64,000 bases of DNA, from contig OZ243931.1 in the NCBI GenBank assembly GCA_965214055.1, forward strand, positions 3,072,435 through 3,136,434, given 5' to 3'. Below, piece by piece: positions 35,062 to 45,073 of the stretch. Under the pieces are notes generated by a model that saw only the letters and a list, made by a program, of their open reading frames with translations, was not told where the DNA came from and did no database searches. A program made the translations under genes and the position numbers. Positions within the stretch are counted from its first letter, which is position 1; the number at the start of each line of letters is the position of its first letter. The DNA is from WTGA01 sp965214055 (lineage in GTDB: Bacteria; Pseudomonadota; Gammaproteobacteria; Arenicellales; Poriferihabitantaceae).

Positions 35062-35197
35062 GATCTCGTCCTGCTACGGGTGAAATCTCCATGCTATCCG
35101 TCGTGGGGGAAACCACTCCACCCCGGGCCGATTCACTGTCCACACCGGGTTATCCACCATAGGGGAAACCGGGCTGCGGGCTCCCGCTGGCCGGCCA

Positions 35198-36307
35198 TTA
35201 TTGCATCCGGCCCGCTTTGAACCGGGCCAGGGCCTCACCCCGGGCAATCACTTTCCTGGCCTGGGCCGCCCCGTCGGCCAATGTCCGGTTCATTCCCGAT
35301 TGTTTCAGGCCAATTGCAGCACCATACACCAGGCTGTCCAACATCGGGCCGGACCGGTTCGCCAGTGCGTCCAGCCCCAACTCCAGATTCAATTCAACCA
35401 AATCCTCCAGGACCCCCGTATTCAGGAATCCCGTGTTCGCGACCTCCGGCGCATGTTCATCCGGAATCGCAATGGCCCGCTTCTCCTGATGAATCCCCAG
35501 CTCACCGGGGGTCAGCTTGTACACCTCGATTTCCTCCTCCCCCCGGTAACCGAAATACCGGGATACCTGGCTCAACGATGGAATACAGCCGCCTTCGACC
35601 CCCCTTACAATGCTCGCCGAACCATACCCGGCATGCCTTGCCAGCATGGCATATACCGGTGGATAGGCCTTGTGCACAAATCCGGTCATCAAGTGGGTAC
35701 AACGGGCACCACAAAGAGGACGGAGAATCACTTCCAACGTGGAAATACAGCTTCGCTTGACCATCACATCCCGCAAACCGACCAGGTCGGCCAATCGGGG
35801 AATATATCGTTTCTGGTCAATATAGGCCCATCCAATCTCCGGATTCTCCAGTGAGACCGCGGCTTCGGCGACACTGGCATCGACATGGACCCCGGCTGCC
35901 GCCAGGATCATATTCGCCGTCATCCCATATTTCGGCCCCACCGCATGCAGGCCGTGGAGATAGGACGGCAATCCGCTGGCGGCCAATACCGCGGGCAGGA
36001 ACGATGTCGCGGACAAACCCCGCAGATATCCGTTAAACGGGTCCGCCAGCACCAACACCTCCGGGCACCGGACCTCTGTCTGCTCCATTTCCTGGATCAG
36101 CGCATTCAGAATCCCCAGGTTCTCGGCATCACTCTCCCGTTTCATGCGCAGGGCAATCAGGAAAATTCCCGTACGCACCTCATCAATCTCGCCGTTCAGG
36201 ATCATCGACATCGCATCCTCGGCTTCGGTGGCATTGAGAGACCTGCTGAGTTCAGGACCCGTGGCCACCAGCTGCAGATATCCCCGCATTCGGGATTGAG
36301 GGGTCAT
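35198..36307 (-). CDS. TrpD2/YbiB-like nucleic-acid-binding glycosyltransferase-fold protein
   Basis: 369-aa member of the anthranilate phosphoribosyltransferase-fold YbiB group, related to TrpD by structure but not known to make tryptophan precursors. E. coli YbiB binds nucleic acids. Seen are ATEAEDAMSMILNGEIDEVRTGIFLIALRMK (N-terminal helical domain), HGLHAVGPKYGMTANMILAA and LVGLRDVMVKRS. The start is ATG 36307; an open frame extends 82 codons further but is Arg/Pro-rich and unlike the family. Together with cysG this pair is often seen in nitrogen- or sulfur-assimilation regions, but only those two genes are present here. Confidence 0.82.
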   Translation of the reverse strand: MTPQSRMRGYLQLVATGPELSRSLNATEAEDAMSMILNGEIDEVRTGIFLIALRMKRESDAENLGILNALIQEMEQTEVRCPEVLVLADPFNGYLRGLSATSFLPAVLAASGLPSYLHGLHAVGPKYGMTANMILAAAGVHVDASVAEAAVSLENPEIGWAYIDQKRYIPRLADLVGLRDVMVKRSCISTLEVILRPLCGARCTHLMTGFVHKAYPPVYAMLARHAGYGSASIVRGVEGGCIPSLSQVSRYFGYRGEEEIEVYKLTPGELGIHQEKRAIAIPDEHAPEVANTGFLNTGVLEDLVELNLELGLDALANRSGPMLDSLVYGAAIGLKQSGMNRTLADGAAQARKVIARGEALARFKAGRMQ

Positions 36308-36380
36308 GTCCACGGATTTTTTCGCATTGGACCCACGCACTGGCCAATCCCGTTCTTTTTCATCGAATATGGCCCCGAAC

Positions 36381-36827
36381 CTAAAGGGAATCCGCCATAT
36401 CGTCAAACCCGGCTTTTCGATACCACTTCCTGGCCTCGTCCAGATCAACGGGAATACCGAGTCCCTCCCCGTATATCCGTGCCAGGGTGGCCTGGGAACC
36501 CACCAGTCCCTGCTCCGCGGCCTTGGAAAACCAGTGGATGGCCTCCCCGGCATCCGCTTCGGTGCACTCTCCTTCCATGTACATAAAACCCAATCCGTGT
36601 TGCGCCAGGGCCAGACCCTGTTCCGCCGCGGCTTTCATGTTCCGGTAGGCACTCCTTTCGTTGGCGACAATCCCGAGCCCGTTCTGATACATGATGGCCA
36701 TTCTGTACTGGGCGTCCGCATTGCCGGCTTGGGCAAAGGGCGACAGAAACTTCAACGCCAGGGCAAAGTGCCTGGATTCGAATGCATTGATACCACTGCG
36801 CAAATTTACGTCACGATCATCTACCAT
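36381..36827 (-). CDS. Sel1-like repeat (SLR/TPR) protein
   Basis: 148-aa protein made of about three to four Sel1-like repeats of roughly 36 residues (AQYRMAIMYQNGLGI, AQHGLGFMYMEGE, SQATLARIYGEGLG). No signal peptide, so it is probably cytoplasmic. SLR proteins act as adaptors; the partner is unknown. It is the gene just before ybiB on the minus strand and diverges from the GST gene across a promoter region. Confidence 0.82.
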   Translation of the reverse strand: MVDDRDVNLRSGINAFESRHFALALKFLSPFAQAGNADAQYRMAIMYQNGLGIVANERSAYRNMKAAAEQGLALAQHGLGFMYMEGECTEADAGEAIHWFSKAAEQGLVGSQATLARIYGEGLGIPVDLDEARKWYRKAGFDDMADSL

Positions 36828-36884
36828 TGATTCTCCGTCCCTTCAGTGGGCTTGTACGGGTTCCTAGTTTGTCCCAGACGGGCT

Positions 36885-36890
36885 TATAAT
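36885..36890 (+). promoter_or_regulatory. TATAAT -10 element ahead of the GST gene
   Basis: Perfect -10 about 110 bases before the GST start, in the gap shared with the divergent SLR gene. No good -35 is visible. Confidence 0.35.
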
Positions 36891-36999
36891 CCAAGCCTCC
36901 CTTTTGGTACCCCCGGTTCTCCTGCAAATGGGATATCGATTATGCCCTTTTTGTTGTTAAACTGGTGAACCGATATTAACTGAAAACCACGGCACCCAT

Positions 37000-37623
37000 A
37001 TGATAAATCTGTACACCTGGAGTACGCCGAACGGGCGTAAGGTATCCATCATGCTCGAGGAAACCGGGCTCCCCTATGTTGTCCACCCGGTGGACCTGGG
37101 GAAAAATGACCAGTTCGACGAGGACTTTCTTCAGATCAGCCCCAATAACAAGATTCCAGCCATCGTGGATGAGGACAACGGGTACAACATGATGGAATCC
37201 GGCGCCATCCTGGTTTACCTGGCTGAAAAAACCGGAATGCTGATGCCGGATGTGCATCGATGGCAGATTCTGGAGTGGCTGATGTGGCAAATGAGCGGAC
37301 TGGGGCCCAATTGTGGACAGGCCCATCATTACATGCATTTCAATCCGGGGGTCAGCGAATACACCGAAAGACGCCTCAAAGTGGAGATCCAGCGACTCTA
37401 TACCGTGCTGGACGATCAACTGGAAGAAAACGAGTTTGTTGCGGGGGCGTATTCCATCGCAGATATTTCATTGTGGCCCTGGGTTTCCCGGTTCGAATGG
37501 CACCGGGTGGATCTCCATGAATTCGAGAACATCAAGCGCTGGTACCTGGAAATCGCGGACCGACCCGCGGTACGGAAGGGGTATGATATCCCCGCAACGG
37601 GAAACGAAATCCCCGTACCCTGA
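37000..37623 (+). CDS. Glutathione S-transferase family protein, Nu-class (YfcG/YghU-like)
   Basis: 207-aa GST with the N-terminal motif LYTWSTPNGRKVSIMLEE, which lacks an active-site Cys or Tyr and uses a Thr-Pro-Asn start, as in the Nu-class disulfide-bond oxidoreductases. The cis-Pro turn NNKIPAIVDED, the glutathione-gamma-Glu site MMESGAILVYLAEK and the C-terminal helical SIADISLWPWVSRFEW are all present. It likely reduces glutathionylated or disulfide substrates. It appears monocistronic. The other GST-like gene in the window (7864) is only distantly similar. Confidence 0.88.
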   Translation: MINLYTWSTPNGRKVSIMLEETGLPYVVHPVDLGKNDQFDEDFLQISPNNKIPAIVDEDNGYNMMESGAILVYLAEKTGMLMPDVHRWQILEWLMWQMSGLGPNCGQAHHYMHFNPGVSEYTERRLKVEIQRLYTVLDDQLEENEFVAGAYSIADISLWPWVSRFEWHRVDLHEFENIKRWYLEIADRPAVRKGYDIPATGNEIPVP

Positions 37624-38035
37624 AATCCGAAAACATTCCGGCTACCAGGTCATTCACAAACGGGTGCCAAACCGCCTGTGTGATTCCCATCGTGTGCGAC
37701 CTCGGCGCCCGGCATCCCGGATCGACATTCCACTTTTCGTCAACACTTCGACCCGGCATCTACGTTTCATGTGCTACCCGGGAAAATGGCCGGCAGCACC
37801 AGAATATTGGACTATAAACCGAAAAATTGCTATGATTTCAAGCGATGCATGTTACGGCTTTGAGATTTGAAAGAGTGGGATACCGGAATCGGACCCATTC
37901 ACTTGGCTCTGCCTTGAAGTGCATTTCATTTGGACCGGACGTATGGTTTCGCCGAAGGCGAACACCTTTAATTTTCAATTTTTGATCTGACCAAATATTT
38001 TCGGACTCCTGTCATCACTTACGGTTGATTCATCC
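37624..38035. promoter_or_regulatory. Control region of the RND efflux pair
   Basis: 412 bases without a gene. It has a fair sigma70 promoter, TTGGAC (37807-37812), 18-base spacer, TATGAT (37831-37836), and a short hairpin (TTCGCC/GGCGAA, 37948-37962) in the resulting leader. An adaptor start follows at 38036. No regulator gene lies next to it. Confidence 0.45.
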
Positions 38036-39148
38036 ATGACTCAGCAAGCAACGAATCCCCCCTCCCCAAAAAACCGACTGTTCGGATACATTCAACTGAT
38101 CGTCATCGTCGGTGCTATTGCGGTCGCACTCATTTTGGCCAGAGCACCCGATCCCATTGAACGCGATACCGGTGTCGATCATCCGGTTGAGCTTCCACCC
38201 CCGGCTGTCAACGTGCTCGAACAGCCGCAAACCACAGATTTCACACTACCGCTGAAACTGACCGGCAATGTGACGCTTGAAGAACGCATCACCATCGGGT
38301 CCGAAGCCCAGGGCCGAATAGTCTGGGTTTCAGAAAAATTCAGGGCGGGGGAAACCATCGCTGCCAATGAGGTTTTCGTCAGGATTGATCCCGCCGAATA
38401 CCAGTTGCGAGTCCAGGAAGCGGAAGCCCGGCTGCGAATTCACAGGTTGAAATTCGAATCCCAATCAGAAAAAAGGTCATTCGGTGACCGGAGAAAACAG
38501 GTAGCGCGCAGTGAATTGTTTGAAACGTGGCTGGACCTGGCCAAGCTGAAACTGGCGCAGACCGAAATCTCTCTGCCGTACGATTTTCGCGTAATCAGGA
38601 CGGATGTGGAAGTCGGGGAACTGGCCGGTCCATTTGAACAGGTAGGAAAAGATGCTTCCATCCTGGGTGTAGGCTACCGCCCCGAAGCGGTGCAGGCCAG
38701 TGCCCCCATGGACCCGAAATGGCTGGAAACCCTGCAGCCAGTGACAGGCAGACCAGCACAAATCGTGGTGGGCAACCAGGCCTACAGGGCAAAACTGGAG
38801 CGCGTATCCTCGGTGGTCTCCCGGGAATCCCGGCTGATCAGGGTCTTTTTCAGGTTTGCCGATGACCCGGCGACTGATCCCCTGCCGCTGCCCGGAATGT
38901 TTGCAACCATCCATCTCCAAGGCCAGACGTACGAAGGCGCCTTCGCTCTCCCGCATGGTGCCCGGCAATCCGGTGAAACGGCCTGGGTGGTGGACAACGG
39001 GGTCGTAAAGGCCCGAACACCGAAAATACTGGGGCTTACCGATGAATTCTGGATGGTTGAACCCTTTGACATCGCGGACGGAATTGTGGTCGGTGATTTC
39101 CCAACCCTGGCAGTCGGCGCAGCAGTCGTTGCCAGTCCACTGAATTGA
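38036..39148 (+). CDS. RND efflux periplasmic adaptor (membrane fusion protein)
   Basis: 370-aa HlyD/MFP-family adaptor that links an inner-membrane RND pump to an outer-membrane channel. An N-terminal membrane anchor (residues 18-40, YIQLIVIVGAIAVALILARA) is followed by a barrel-sandwich hybrid with LKLTGNVTLEERITIGSEAQGRIVWV. The coiled-coil hairpin is very short. Then come VEVGELAGPFEQVGKDASILGV and beta-barrel domains. It is not a lipoprotein. The RND gene follows after 141 bases; no outer-membrane factor gene is present, so a shared TolC-like channel is expected. Confidence 0.88.
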   Translation: MTQQATNPPSPKNRLFGYIQLIVIVGAIAVALILARAPDPIERDTGVDHPVELPPPAVNVLEQPQTTDFTLPLKLTGNVTLEERITIGSEAQGRIVWVSEKFRAGETIAANEVFVRIDPAEYQLRVQEAEARLRIHRLKFESQSEKRSFGDRRKQVARSELFETWLDLAKLKLAQTEISLPYDFRVIRTDVEVGELAGPFEQVGKDASILGVGYRPEAVQASAPMDPKWLETLQPVTGRPAQIVVGNQAYRAKLERVSSVVSRESRLIRVFFRFADDPATDPLPLPGMFATIHLQGQTYEGAFALPHGARQSGETAWVVDNGVVKARTPKILGLTDEFWMVEPFDIADGIVVGDFPTLAVGAAVVASPLN

Positions 39149-39289
39149 TCCCCCGTTCATTTCGGTGATAAAGACGAAAACCCCCGAGCACCCATAAAAT
39201 CATGCCGTTCAAGACTCTCCGGAACCCCGCCCGCCCCACCCTGGGGATGTATCCAGAGTATCGGATGCCTGCACTGTCGGAACGGGTTT

Positions 39290-42200
39290 ATGAATAAAGG
39301 TTTAATCGCATATTTCGCTGAAAACCGGGTTGCGGCGAACCTGCTGATGATATTTCTCCTCGTCAGCGGATTGATTGCGGCCACCCAGTTGCCCGTACAG
39401 CGTTTTCCGGAAATCAACTCGCGCACGATCACGGTATCCATCCCATCCATCGGCTCGACTCCCAAAGAAGTGGAACAGGACATTCTTCGGCGCGTGGAAG
39501 AAAGCATTATCGGGCTCTCCGGGATCGAACGCGTGATCGCTGTGGCCAGTGATGGCGGGGGCCGGGTCACCATCGAGCTGACACCTTTTTCCGACCCGGA
39601 TTCCGTTCTGACAGATGTCCAGAACACCATAGACGGCATTGATCACTTTCCTCCCCCGAGTGCCGGGCCACCCGAAATCAGGATCGGAAAAATTCACCAG
39701 GAGGTTTTGACTCTCGCAATTTCATCCGAGTCGGCAGACGAGAACGAACTGCGGCTGATGGCCGAGAAAGTGCGGGGTGGGCTGCTGGAATTGCCAGACA
39801 TCTCCCAAGTGACGCTCCTCGGTGTGCGGGACCGGGAAATCACCATCGAACTGAACGAAGAGCAATTGCGCCGCTATGATCTGACTTTCGCAAAAATCAC
39901 AAGAAGAATTGAACTCGATTCAATGAATCTTTCCCTGGGGGAGTTGTATACCGATAGCGGCCACATCATTCTTCACTCCATTTCGAAACGGACCACGGGG
40001 GAGGAGTTCGAAGACATCCCCCTCATTACGCAACTCGGCGGCTCAGTCGTTACACTGGGTGACGTAGCGACGATCCGAGATGGCTTTGCCGATTACCAGG
40101 TGCTTTCGGAATTGGATGGCGTACCCACTGCATTCGTCAGAGTCGATATGGACAACCATCAGCAGTCGATGACGGAAATTGCTGAAACGGTGGAATCGTG
40201 GCTCTCCAATCAGACATTTCCCGGTGAATTCACGGTCTCCATCTGGAACGACCAGGCCACTCCTGCCATAAGCCGTATCCAGGAACTGGTCTCGAGCGGG
40301 GTGATCGGGCTGATTCTGGTGTTCCTGTGCCTGGTTGCGGTTTTTGATCTTCGCGTGGCGATCTGGGTTGCCTTCGGGATTCCCTTGTCCTTCATCGGCG
40401 CCATGCTGTTTTTCGATATTTCCGGATTGACCTTGAATATCGGGACGGTTTTTGCATTTTTTCTGCTGATTGGAATTGTCGTGGACGACTCCGTGGTGGT
40501 GGGAGAAAGCATTGCGTCGGAACGGCAACGCGGGAAAAACGCGCTGGATGCGGCAATTTCCGGTGCCAGAATGGTGGTTTACCCCATCACTATTGGCGTA
40601 CTCACCACCGCCCTCGCACTCGTGCCCCTTCTCTTTATTACCGAAGAGCGCTACCAGCTCCTGACGGTAATCCCATTGGTGGCATTTTTCGTTCTGCTGG
40701 TGTCCCTGGTGGAGGCATTCCTGATCCTGCCCGCCCATCTTGCCCACGAGAAACCCTGGAGCCTGTCACCGCTTCGAAACATTCAGGCTCACACCCGAAA
40801 AGGGCTCGACAACATTCGAGAGCTGCTGGTGACTCCCATCGTCTCCTGGTCTGTCCGGCACATCGTGCTGACTCCGTTCCTCGGAGCTGTTGTCGTCATC
40901 GCATCCTTCCTGCTCATCAGTTCCGGTACCGTTCGAGTCATTCTTTTTGACCAGGACAGGAACATCTCCGGCGACATACAGGCAGAACTCCATTTTCCCA
41001 TTGGCACGCCCTATTCCACTACCGTGGAGGCGGCAAGGAAAATTGCCAGGGCGGCGGAGCAGGCAGGTGCCGGGTTCAAAGGGGAATCCATCGAATCAAT
41101 CAGCATCATTGCCGGTGCACCCATCACCTGGTTTCGCTCCGCTGATGAACAACTGAAATACAACAGCAGTCACATCGCAGCGGTCCGCGTGCATCTCAAT
41201 GATCCTCCCCAGCGCCTGGCCTCGGTTTTGGAGTTCGAACAGGCTTGGCGTACCATGATCGGGGACACCTCAATGTTTGAACGGCTTGAATTTCAGCTGT
41301 CCAGAACGAAACTGCAGCCGAACATCGCCTATTCATTGAGACACGAAAATCGCGAGATTCTCAAAGCCGCCGCCGGGGAATTCAGGGAATCGCTCTCGAA
41401 CGAACGCGGAATCTACGGCCTGACCGATAACATGACTCCAGGGCAACGCCAGCTTGAAGTGTCTCTGTCCCCCCAGGGCAGGCTGGCAGGCCTGACACCG
41501 GCGTCCCTGGGAGTACAGCTGCGTTCCAATTTCCATGGTTTGGAAGTTCAACGAATCCAGAGAGACCACGATGAAATCAAAGTCATCGTGCGGTATCCGA
41601 GGGAACAACGGCGGTCCCTCAGCGCTCTGTCGGAAGAACGGATTCGCGGACCGGGGGGCAACGAAATCCCCCTGTCGTTTGTCGCAGACATCACCGAGTC
41701 CCGGGACCTGGCAAATTTAACGAGCATCAACGGAGAAAAAGCAGCCCTTGTCAACGGTTTCGCCGATGAATCCGTGGTAACCCCGATTCAGATGAGAAGA
41801 AAAATCTCGGCATCCATCATTCCGGATCTGCTCGTCAAGTATCCCGGTTTGAGAATTGAACTGGACGGCAGTGCACGCAACGAAATCTCGATGCTCAAAA
41901 CCCTGGGGATCCTGGTGCCCCTGGTGCTGCTTGCCATGTACCTGCTGGTTGCCGGGTTCCTGCGCAGCTATTGGAAACCCCTGGTCGTTGTATTCGGTAT
42001 TCCCATGGCGTTTGCCGGTGCGATCACCAGTCACTGGGTGCTCGGATGGGACTTCACTGCGATGTCGGTTTTCGGGGTGGTGGGAGTGCTGGGAATCATT
42101 GTGAACGATGCCCTGGTCCTCCTTGACCGATATAACACTCTGCGCCGGGAAAACTCCACTCTACCGGCAATCGTTGCGGCGGCGGCGGCGATGCAGCATC

Positions 42201-42394
42201 GTTTCCGAGCCGTATTTCTGACCAGCCTGACCACGGTACTTGGCCTGTCCCCCCTTCTTTACGAACGCAGTGAAGAATTGCTTTCCATGGTCCCTTTTGT
42301 AGTCAGCATACTGGGAGGCCTGGCTTTTGCGAGCCTGTTTACCCTGTTCATCCTGCCCACCCTCGTGATGTGGGTCGAAGGCCGACAAGAGTAG
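39290..42394 (+). CDS. RND efflux pump, AcrB/HAE-type permease
   Basis: 1034-aa proton-driven exporter with 12 membrane helices (large periplasmic loops after TM1 and TM7). It opens with the usual MNKGLIAYFAENRVAANLLM and PEINSRTITVSIPSIGSTPKEVEQDI. The TM4 charged pair lies in LLIGIVVDDSVVVGE, and VLGIIVNDALVLLDRYN is the matching TM10 segment. The substrate cannot be told. Length and motifs are those of the multidrug (HAE-1) rather than the heavy-metal type. It pairs with the adaptor upstream. It converges with the reductase-sulfotransferase gene. Confidence 0.93.
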   Translation: MNKGLIAYFAENRVAANLLMIFLLVSGLIAATQLPVQRFPEINSRTITVSIPSIGSTPKEVEQDILRRVEESIIGLSGIERVIAVASDGGGRVTIELTPFSDPDSVLTDVQNTIDGIDHFPPPSAGPPEIRIGKIHQEVLTLAISSESADENELRLMAEKVRGGLLELPDISQVTLLGVRDREITIELNEEQLRRYDLTFAKITRRIELDSMNLSLGELYTDSGHIILHSISKRTTGEEFEDIPLITQLGGSVVTLGDVATIRDGFADYQVLSELDGVPTAFVRVDMDNHQQSMTEIAETVESWLSNQTFPGEFTVSIWNDQATPAISRIQELVSSGVIGLILVFLCLVAVFDLRVAIWVAFGIPLSFIGAMLFFDISGLTLNIGTVFAFFLLIGIVVDDSVVVGESIASERQRGKNALDAAISGARMVVYPITIGVLTTALALVPLLFITEERYQLLTVIPLVAFFVLLVSLVEAFLILPAHLAHEKPWSLSPLRNIQAHTRKGLDNIRELLVTPIVSWSVRHIVLTPFLGAVVVIASFLLISSGTVRVILFDQDRNISGDIQAELHFPIGTPYSTTVEAARKIARAAEQAGAGFKGESIESISIIAGAPITWFRSADEQLKYNSSHIAAVRVHLNDPPQRLASVLEFEQAWRTMIGDTSMFERLEFQLSRTKLQPNIAYSLRHENREILKAAAGEFRESLSNERGIYGLTDNMTPGQRQLEVSLSPQGRLAGLTPASLGVQLRSNFHGLEVQRIQRDHDEIKVIVRYPREQRRSLSALSEERIRGPGGNEIPLSFVADITESRDLANLTSINGEKAALVNGFADESVVTPIQMRRKISASIIPDLLVKYPGLRIELDGSARNEISMLKTLGILVPLVLLAMYLLVAGFLRSYWKPLVVVFGIPMAFAGAITSHWVLGWDFTAMSVFGVVGVLGIIVNDALVLLDRYNTLRRENSTLPAIVAAAAAMQHRFRAVFLTSLTTVLGLSPLLYERSEELLSMVPFVVSILGGLAFASLFTLFILPTLVMWVEGRQE

Positions 42395-42577
42395 ATCCTT
42401 TGACCTGACCCGGTCCAGCGCGGGTGGCCGTGGTTCAGAAAATGACTTTCAGGTTCCGATGGATGGTCAACCCCGGTTGAACCCGGCCCAGGAGACGGTT
42501 GATTTCCATGGGACCCCAATCGGACAGATTGGTTGGTCGGCCCCTTCGGGGATACCGGGCTTTCTCCCTGACACCCG

Positions 42578-45073
42578 TTACAGGATCCCCCGGGTTGCAA
42601 CGTACTCACGATACGGTTCGAACGCCGCGTTGACGGCCTTCGTTGTGAGGCCATAGTCCTCCAGCCTGTATTCGTGCCGGGGTTCGCGTTGACGCTGTTC
42701 GTCCTGAAACCCAAGCCATGCCTGCATGCCCTCCACTGCGGTGGAATCAAGGGGCCATCCGAAATCCGCGTAGATATCGGCCACTACCGCCATGGGGTCT
42801 TCCACCAGGTCGGAATAGCGGACATCCACCCAGCGCTTATCGAGCGCCGGCCGGGATGCCCGAAACCGCATCGCACCATTGAGCATACGGCTCATCTGCG
42901 CGAGTTGCTCTGCGCCGGTTTCGTGCCGCGGTCGCGGCTCCGTGGAAAACGAACGTATGCGTTCCACCACACTGTTCCAGGATGCCATGAACTGAACGGG
43001 CTCGCGATGGGTCTGGATGAAGACCGCATCCGGATAAGTTTCCAGCAGTACCTCCAGTTCCATGAGGTGGAAGGGCATCTTGAGCAACCAGCGTTGCTGT
43101 TCCCAGCAATTCCGTTGCTGACGCTGCCACGTGAAGTGCTGCATGATGGATCGGTGATATGCGTAGGCATTGCGCGATCCGGTTTCGGCCAACCAGCGGC
43201 CGTATGCCGGCACGTAGTGCGCGACAGTATTGATCCAGGTCGAGAAAGCCATCCTGAGGAGCATAAAGTCCTCATCGGGTTCGTCCATGTCAAGGCGGTG
43301 CATTCCGGAAAGCCTATCGGCGAAATTCGTCGCGTCCATCAATTCTTCTGCGTAAACTCGGCGGGGGTCCTTGGCCGTACCCGCAATGGTACCGTATTCA
43401 TCGGTTGAGAGGACCGAATCCACCAACTCGTAGCGCCGCAATGTCCAGAACTGCGGATCACGTGACAGGAGTCGGTGCAAAAAGGTCGTGCCCGTACGAT
43501 TGATGCCAACGATAAATACCGGTCGCGTGATTCGTTTCCGCTCGATCTCCGGGTGTTGCTGCCGTTCCCGGGCAAGTGCTGCGTTGTTGCGCAGCACCCT
43601 GGTCAACCCGTAGATGATATGGCTGAGCCGGGATTCCTGAAGTCTCGCCTCGGGGGATTGGAGTGCCTCCACCAACCGTCCGAGGGCTACCCGCATCCAC
43701 CCGGGGTAAGTCCGTTCGAACGGGACCCCCATGCGCTCGGCGTACGTTTCAGCCTGTCCAACCAGACCGTCGAAATTAAGGCGACCCTGTGGAACCGGAT
43801 AGGGCCATTCTTCCCGATGACGCCGGACCCAGTCATAGGAGCGCGCATGGCGGATCAGCAACGCGGGCCACTTGATCGGCTGCGGACAATCCTCCCGGAT
43901 GGCTCGATCACCGATGGGCAACGTGCGGTGAGCCCGCTCTCCGCTGAACCAGTAAGGCGCAAAGTGGTCGACCAGAACCCACTGTCCACGCAGCGCAGAA
44001 CGGTCTCCAAGAGCCTGACAGGAGCGCCTGAAGGATGGGTAGGAGACCGACTCCCAGTAAAGACCAAAATCCGCTACTTCAAGATTGTCGTAGGGCGCCC
44101 TCCGGTCACAGCAGTGGTAGATGGTGAAACGACGATCTGGATTCAGCGAGATTGCCGTGCATATCTCGCTGACGGTATTCACCGGATCGGCATTCTGTTG
44201 AATGGAAAAACCCCTCGGCGCCTTTTCCAGTTGCGTCGCAGCGGCGAAGAGGAGGGAAGCAAAACCGGTCGGCTGCGCATACCCGGTGCTGGAAGGCCCC
44301 ATCAACGGCAGGCGAAAAATCGCGACCGGCACACCAACTGCCTTCGCCAACAGCATGCCCTGCTCCGCCACCAGCTTGCTCCAGGGATACCCGATGGCGC
44401 CGAGGGGAAAGACCTTCTTCATGTCGGCAAGGTCCGGCTGCATCTGATCGTCAATGCGGCCCTGTCTGTATTCCCTGGAGAAGTTGCAAATGTACTCGGG
44501 AAAAATCCCCAGGGTGGAGATATAAAACAGATGTTTGAATCGGGTCCGCAGGCAGAGTTCGAGCACGGAGCGAAGACCGAGTACATTCACCTCCCGCAAA
44601 TCGGCGTAGGACTGGACGAGGCCTACGCTGGCGGCAATGTGATAGACAGCATCAATCCGCCGGCACAGTCCGGCAAACGCCGCATCGTCCAGAGCGAAGT
44701 GCGCCTCACAAATATCCCCGGGCACTGCGCGCAACCGCGTTGCCATCCACTCCTCCCAGATTTCCGCTTTGTCCAGGGCGTCGCGCAATCGTGCAAGTCC
44801 TTCTTCAGCGCTCCTGGCACGGACGAGACAATGCACGATCAGCCGGTCATTCTGCCGCAGGATTTCACGCAGGAAGAAGCGTCCTGCGAAACCGGTCCCT
44901 CCGGTTAACAGGACCTCTCGAAAGTCCGCCGGCGCCACGGCTTCGCCCGGGGCCTCTGCCGACACCGTTGCATGAATGACCCGGCGCAACACATCCAGGT
45001 CCCGACGGCATTGCGGCGGCAGTTGGCCGATCAACGGCGGCACTGCCGGATTCGCGACAGGCAACTCAACCAT
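42578..45073 (-). CDS. Thioester reductase - sulfotransferase fusion protein
   Basis: 831-aa two-domain protein next to the PKS. Residues ~55-400 form a NAD(P)-dependent reductase of the NAD_binding_4/thioester-reductase type: VLLTGGTGFAGRFFLREIL at the N-terminus and the catalytic YPWSK (Tyr and Lys four apart, about 229 and 233). After a linker, residues ~515-820 form a Sulfotransfer_3-type sulfotransferase: the PAPS 5'-phosphosulfate loop VGINRTGTTFLHRLL (about 522-536) and WLLKMPFHL. The start ATG 45073 overlaps the PKS stop by eight bases. I infer that the reductase releases the polyketide from the ACP as aldehyde or alcohol and the sulfotransferase sulfates a hydroxyl. This domain pairing is unusual to me. 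Confidence 0.85.
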   Translation of the reverse strand: MVELPVANPAVPPLIGQLPPQCRRDLDVLRRVIHATVSAEAPGEAVAPADFREVLLTGGTGFAGRFFLREILRQNDRLIVHCLVRARSAEEGLARLRDALDKAEIWEEWMATRLRAVPGDICEAHFALDDAAFAGLCRRIDAVYHIAASVGLVQSYADLREVNVLGLRSVLELCLRTRFKHLFYISTLGIFPEYICNFSREYRQGRIDDQMQPDLADMKKVFPLGAIGYPWSKLVAEQGMLLAKAVGVPVAIFRLPLMGPSSTGYAQPTGFASLLFAAATQLEKAPRGFSIQQNADPVNTVSEICTAISLNPDRRFTIYHCCDRRAPYDNLEVADFGLYWESVSYPSFRRSCQALGDRSALRGQWVLVDHFAPYWFSGERAHRTLPIGDRAIREDCPQPIKWPALLIRHARSYDWVRRHREEWPYPVPQGRLNFDGLVGQAETYAERMGVPFERTYPGWMRVALGRLVEALQSPEARLQESRLSHIIYGLTRVLRNNAALARERQQHPEIERKRITRPVFIVGINRTGTTFLHRLLSRDPQFWTLRRYELVDSVLSTDEYGTIAGTAKDPRRVYAEELMDATNFADRLSGMHRLDMDEPDEDFMLLRMAFSTWINTVAHYVPAYGRWLAETGSRNAYAYHRSIMQHFTWQRQQRNCWEQQRWLLKMPFHLMELEVLLETYPDAVFIQTHREPVQFMASWNSVVERIRSFSTEPRPRHETGAEQLAQMSRMLNGAMRFRASRPALDKRWVDVRYSDLVEDPMAVVADIYADFGWPLDSTAVEGMQAWLGFQDEQRQREPRHEYRLEDYGLTTKAVNAAFEPYREYVATRGIL

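Noticed and set aside
43475..44908. 477-codon open frame on the plus strand
   Set aside because: Antisense to the reductase-sulfotransferase gene and without motifs.
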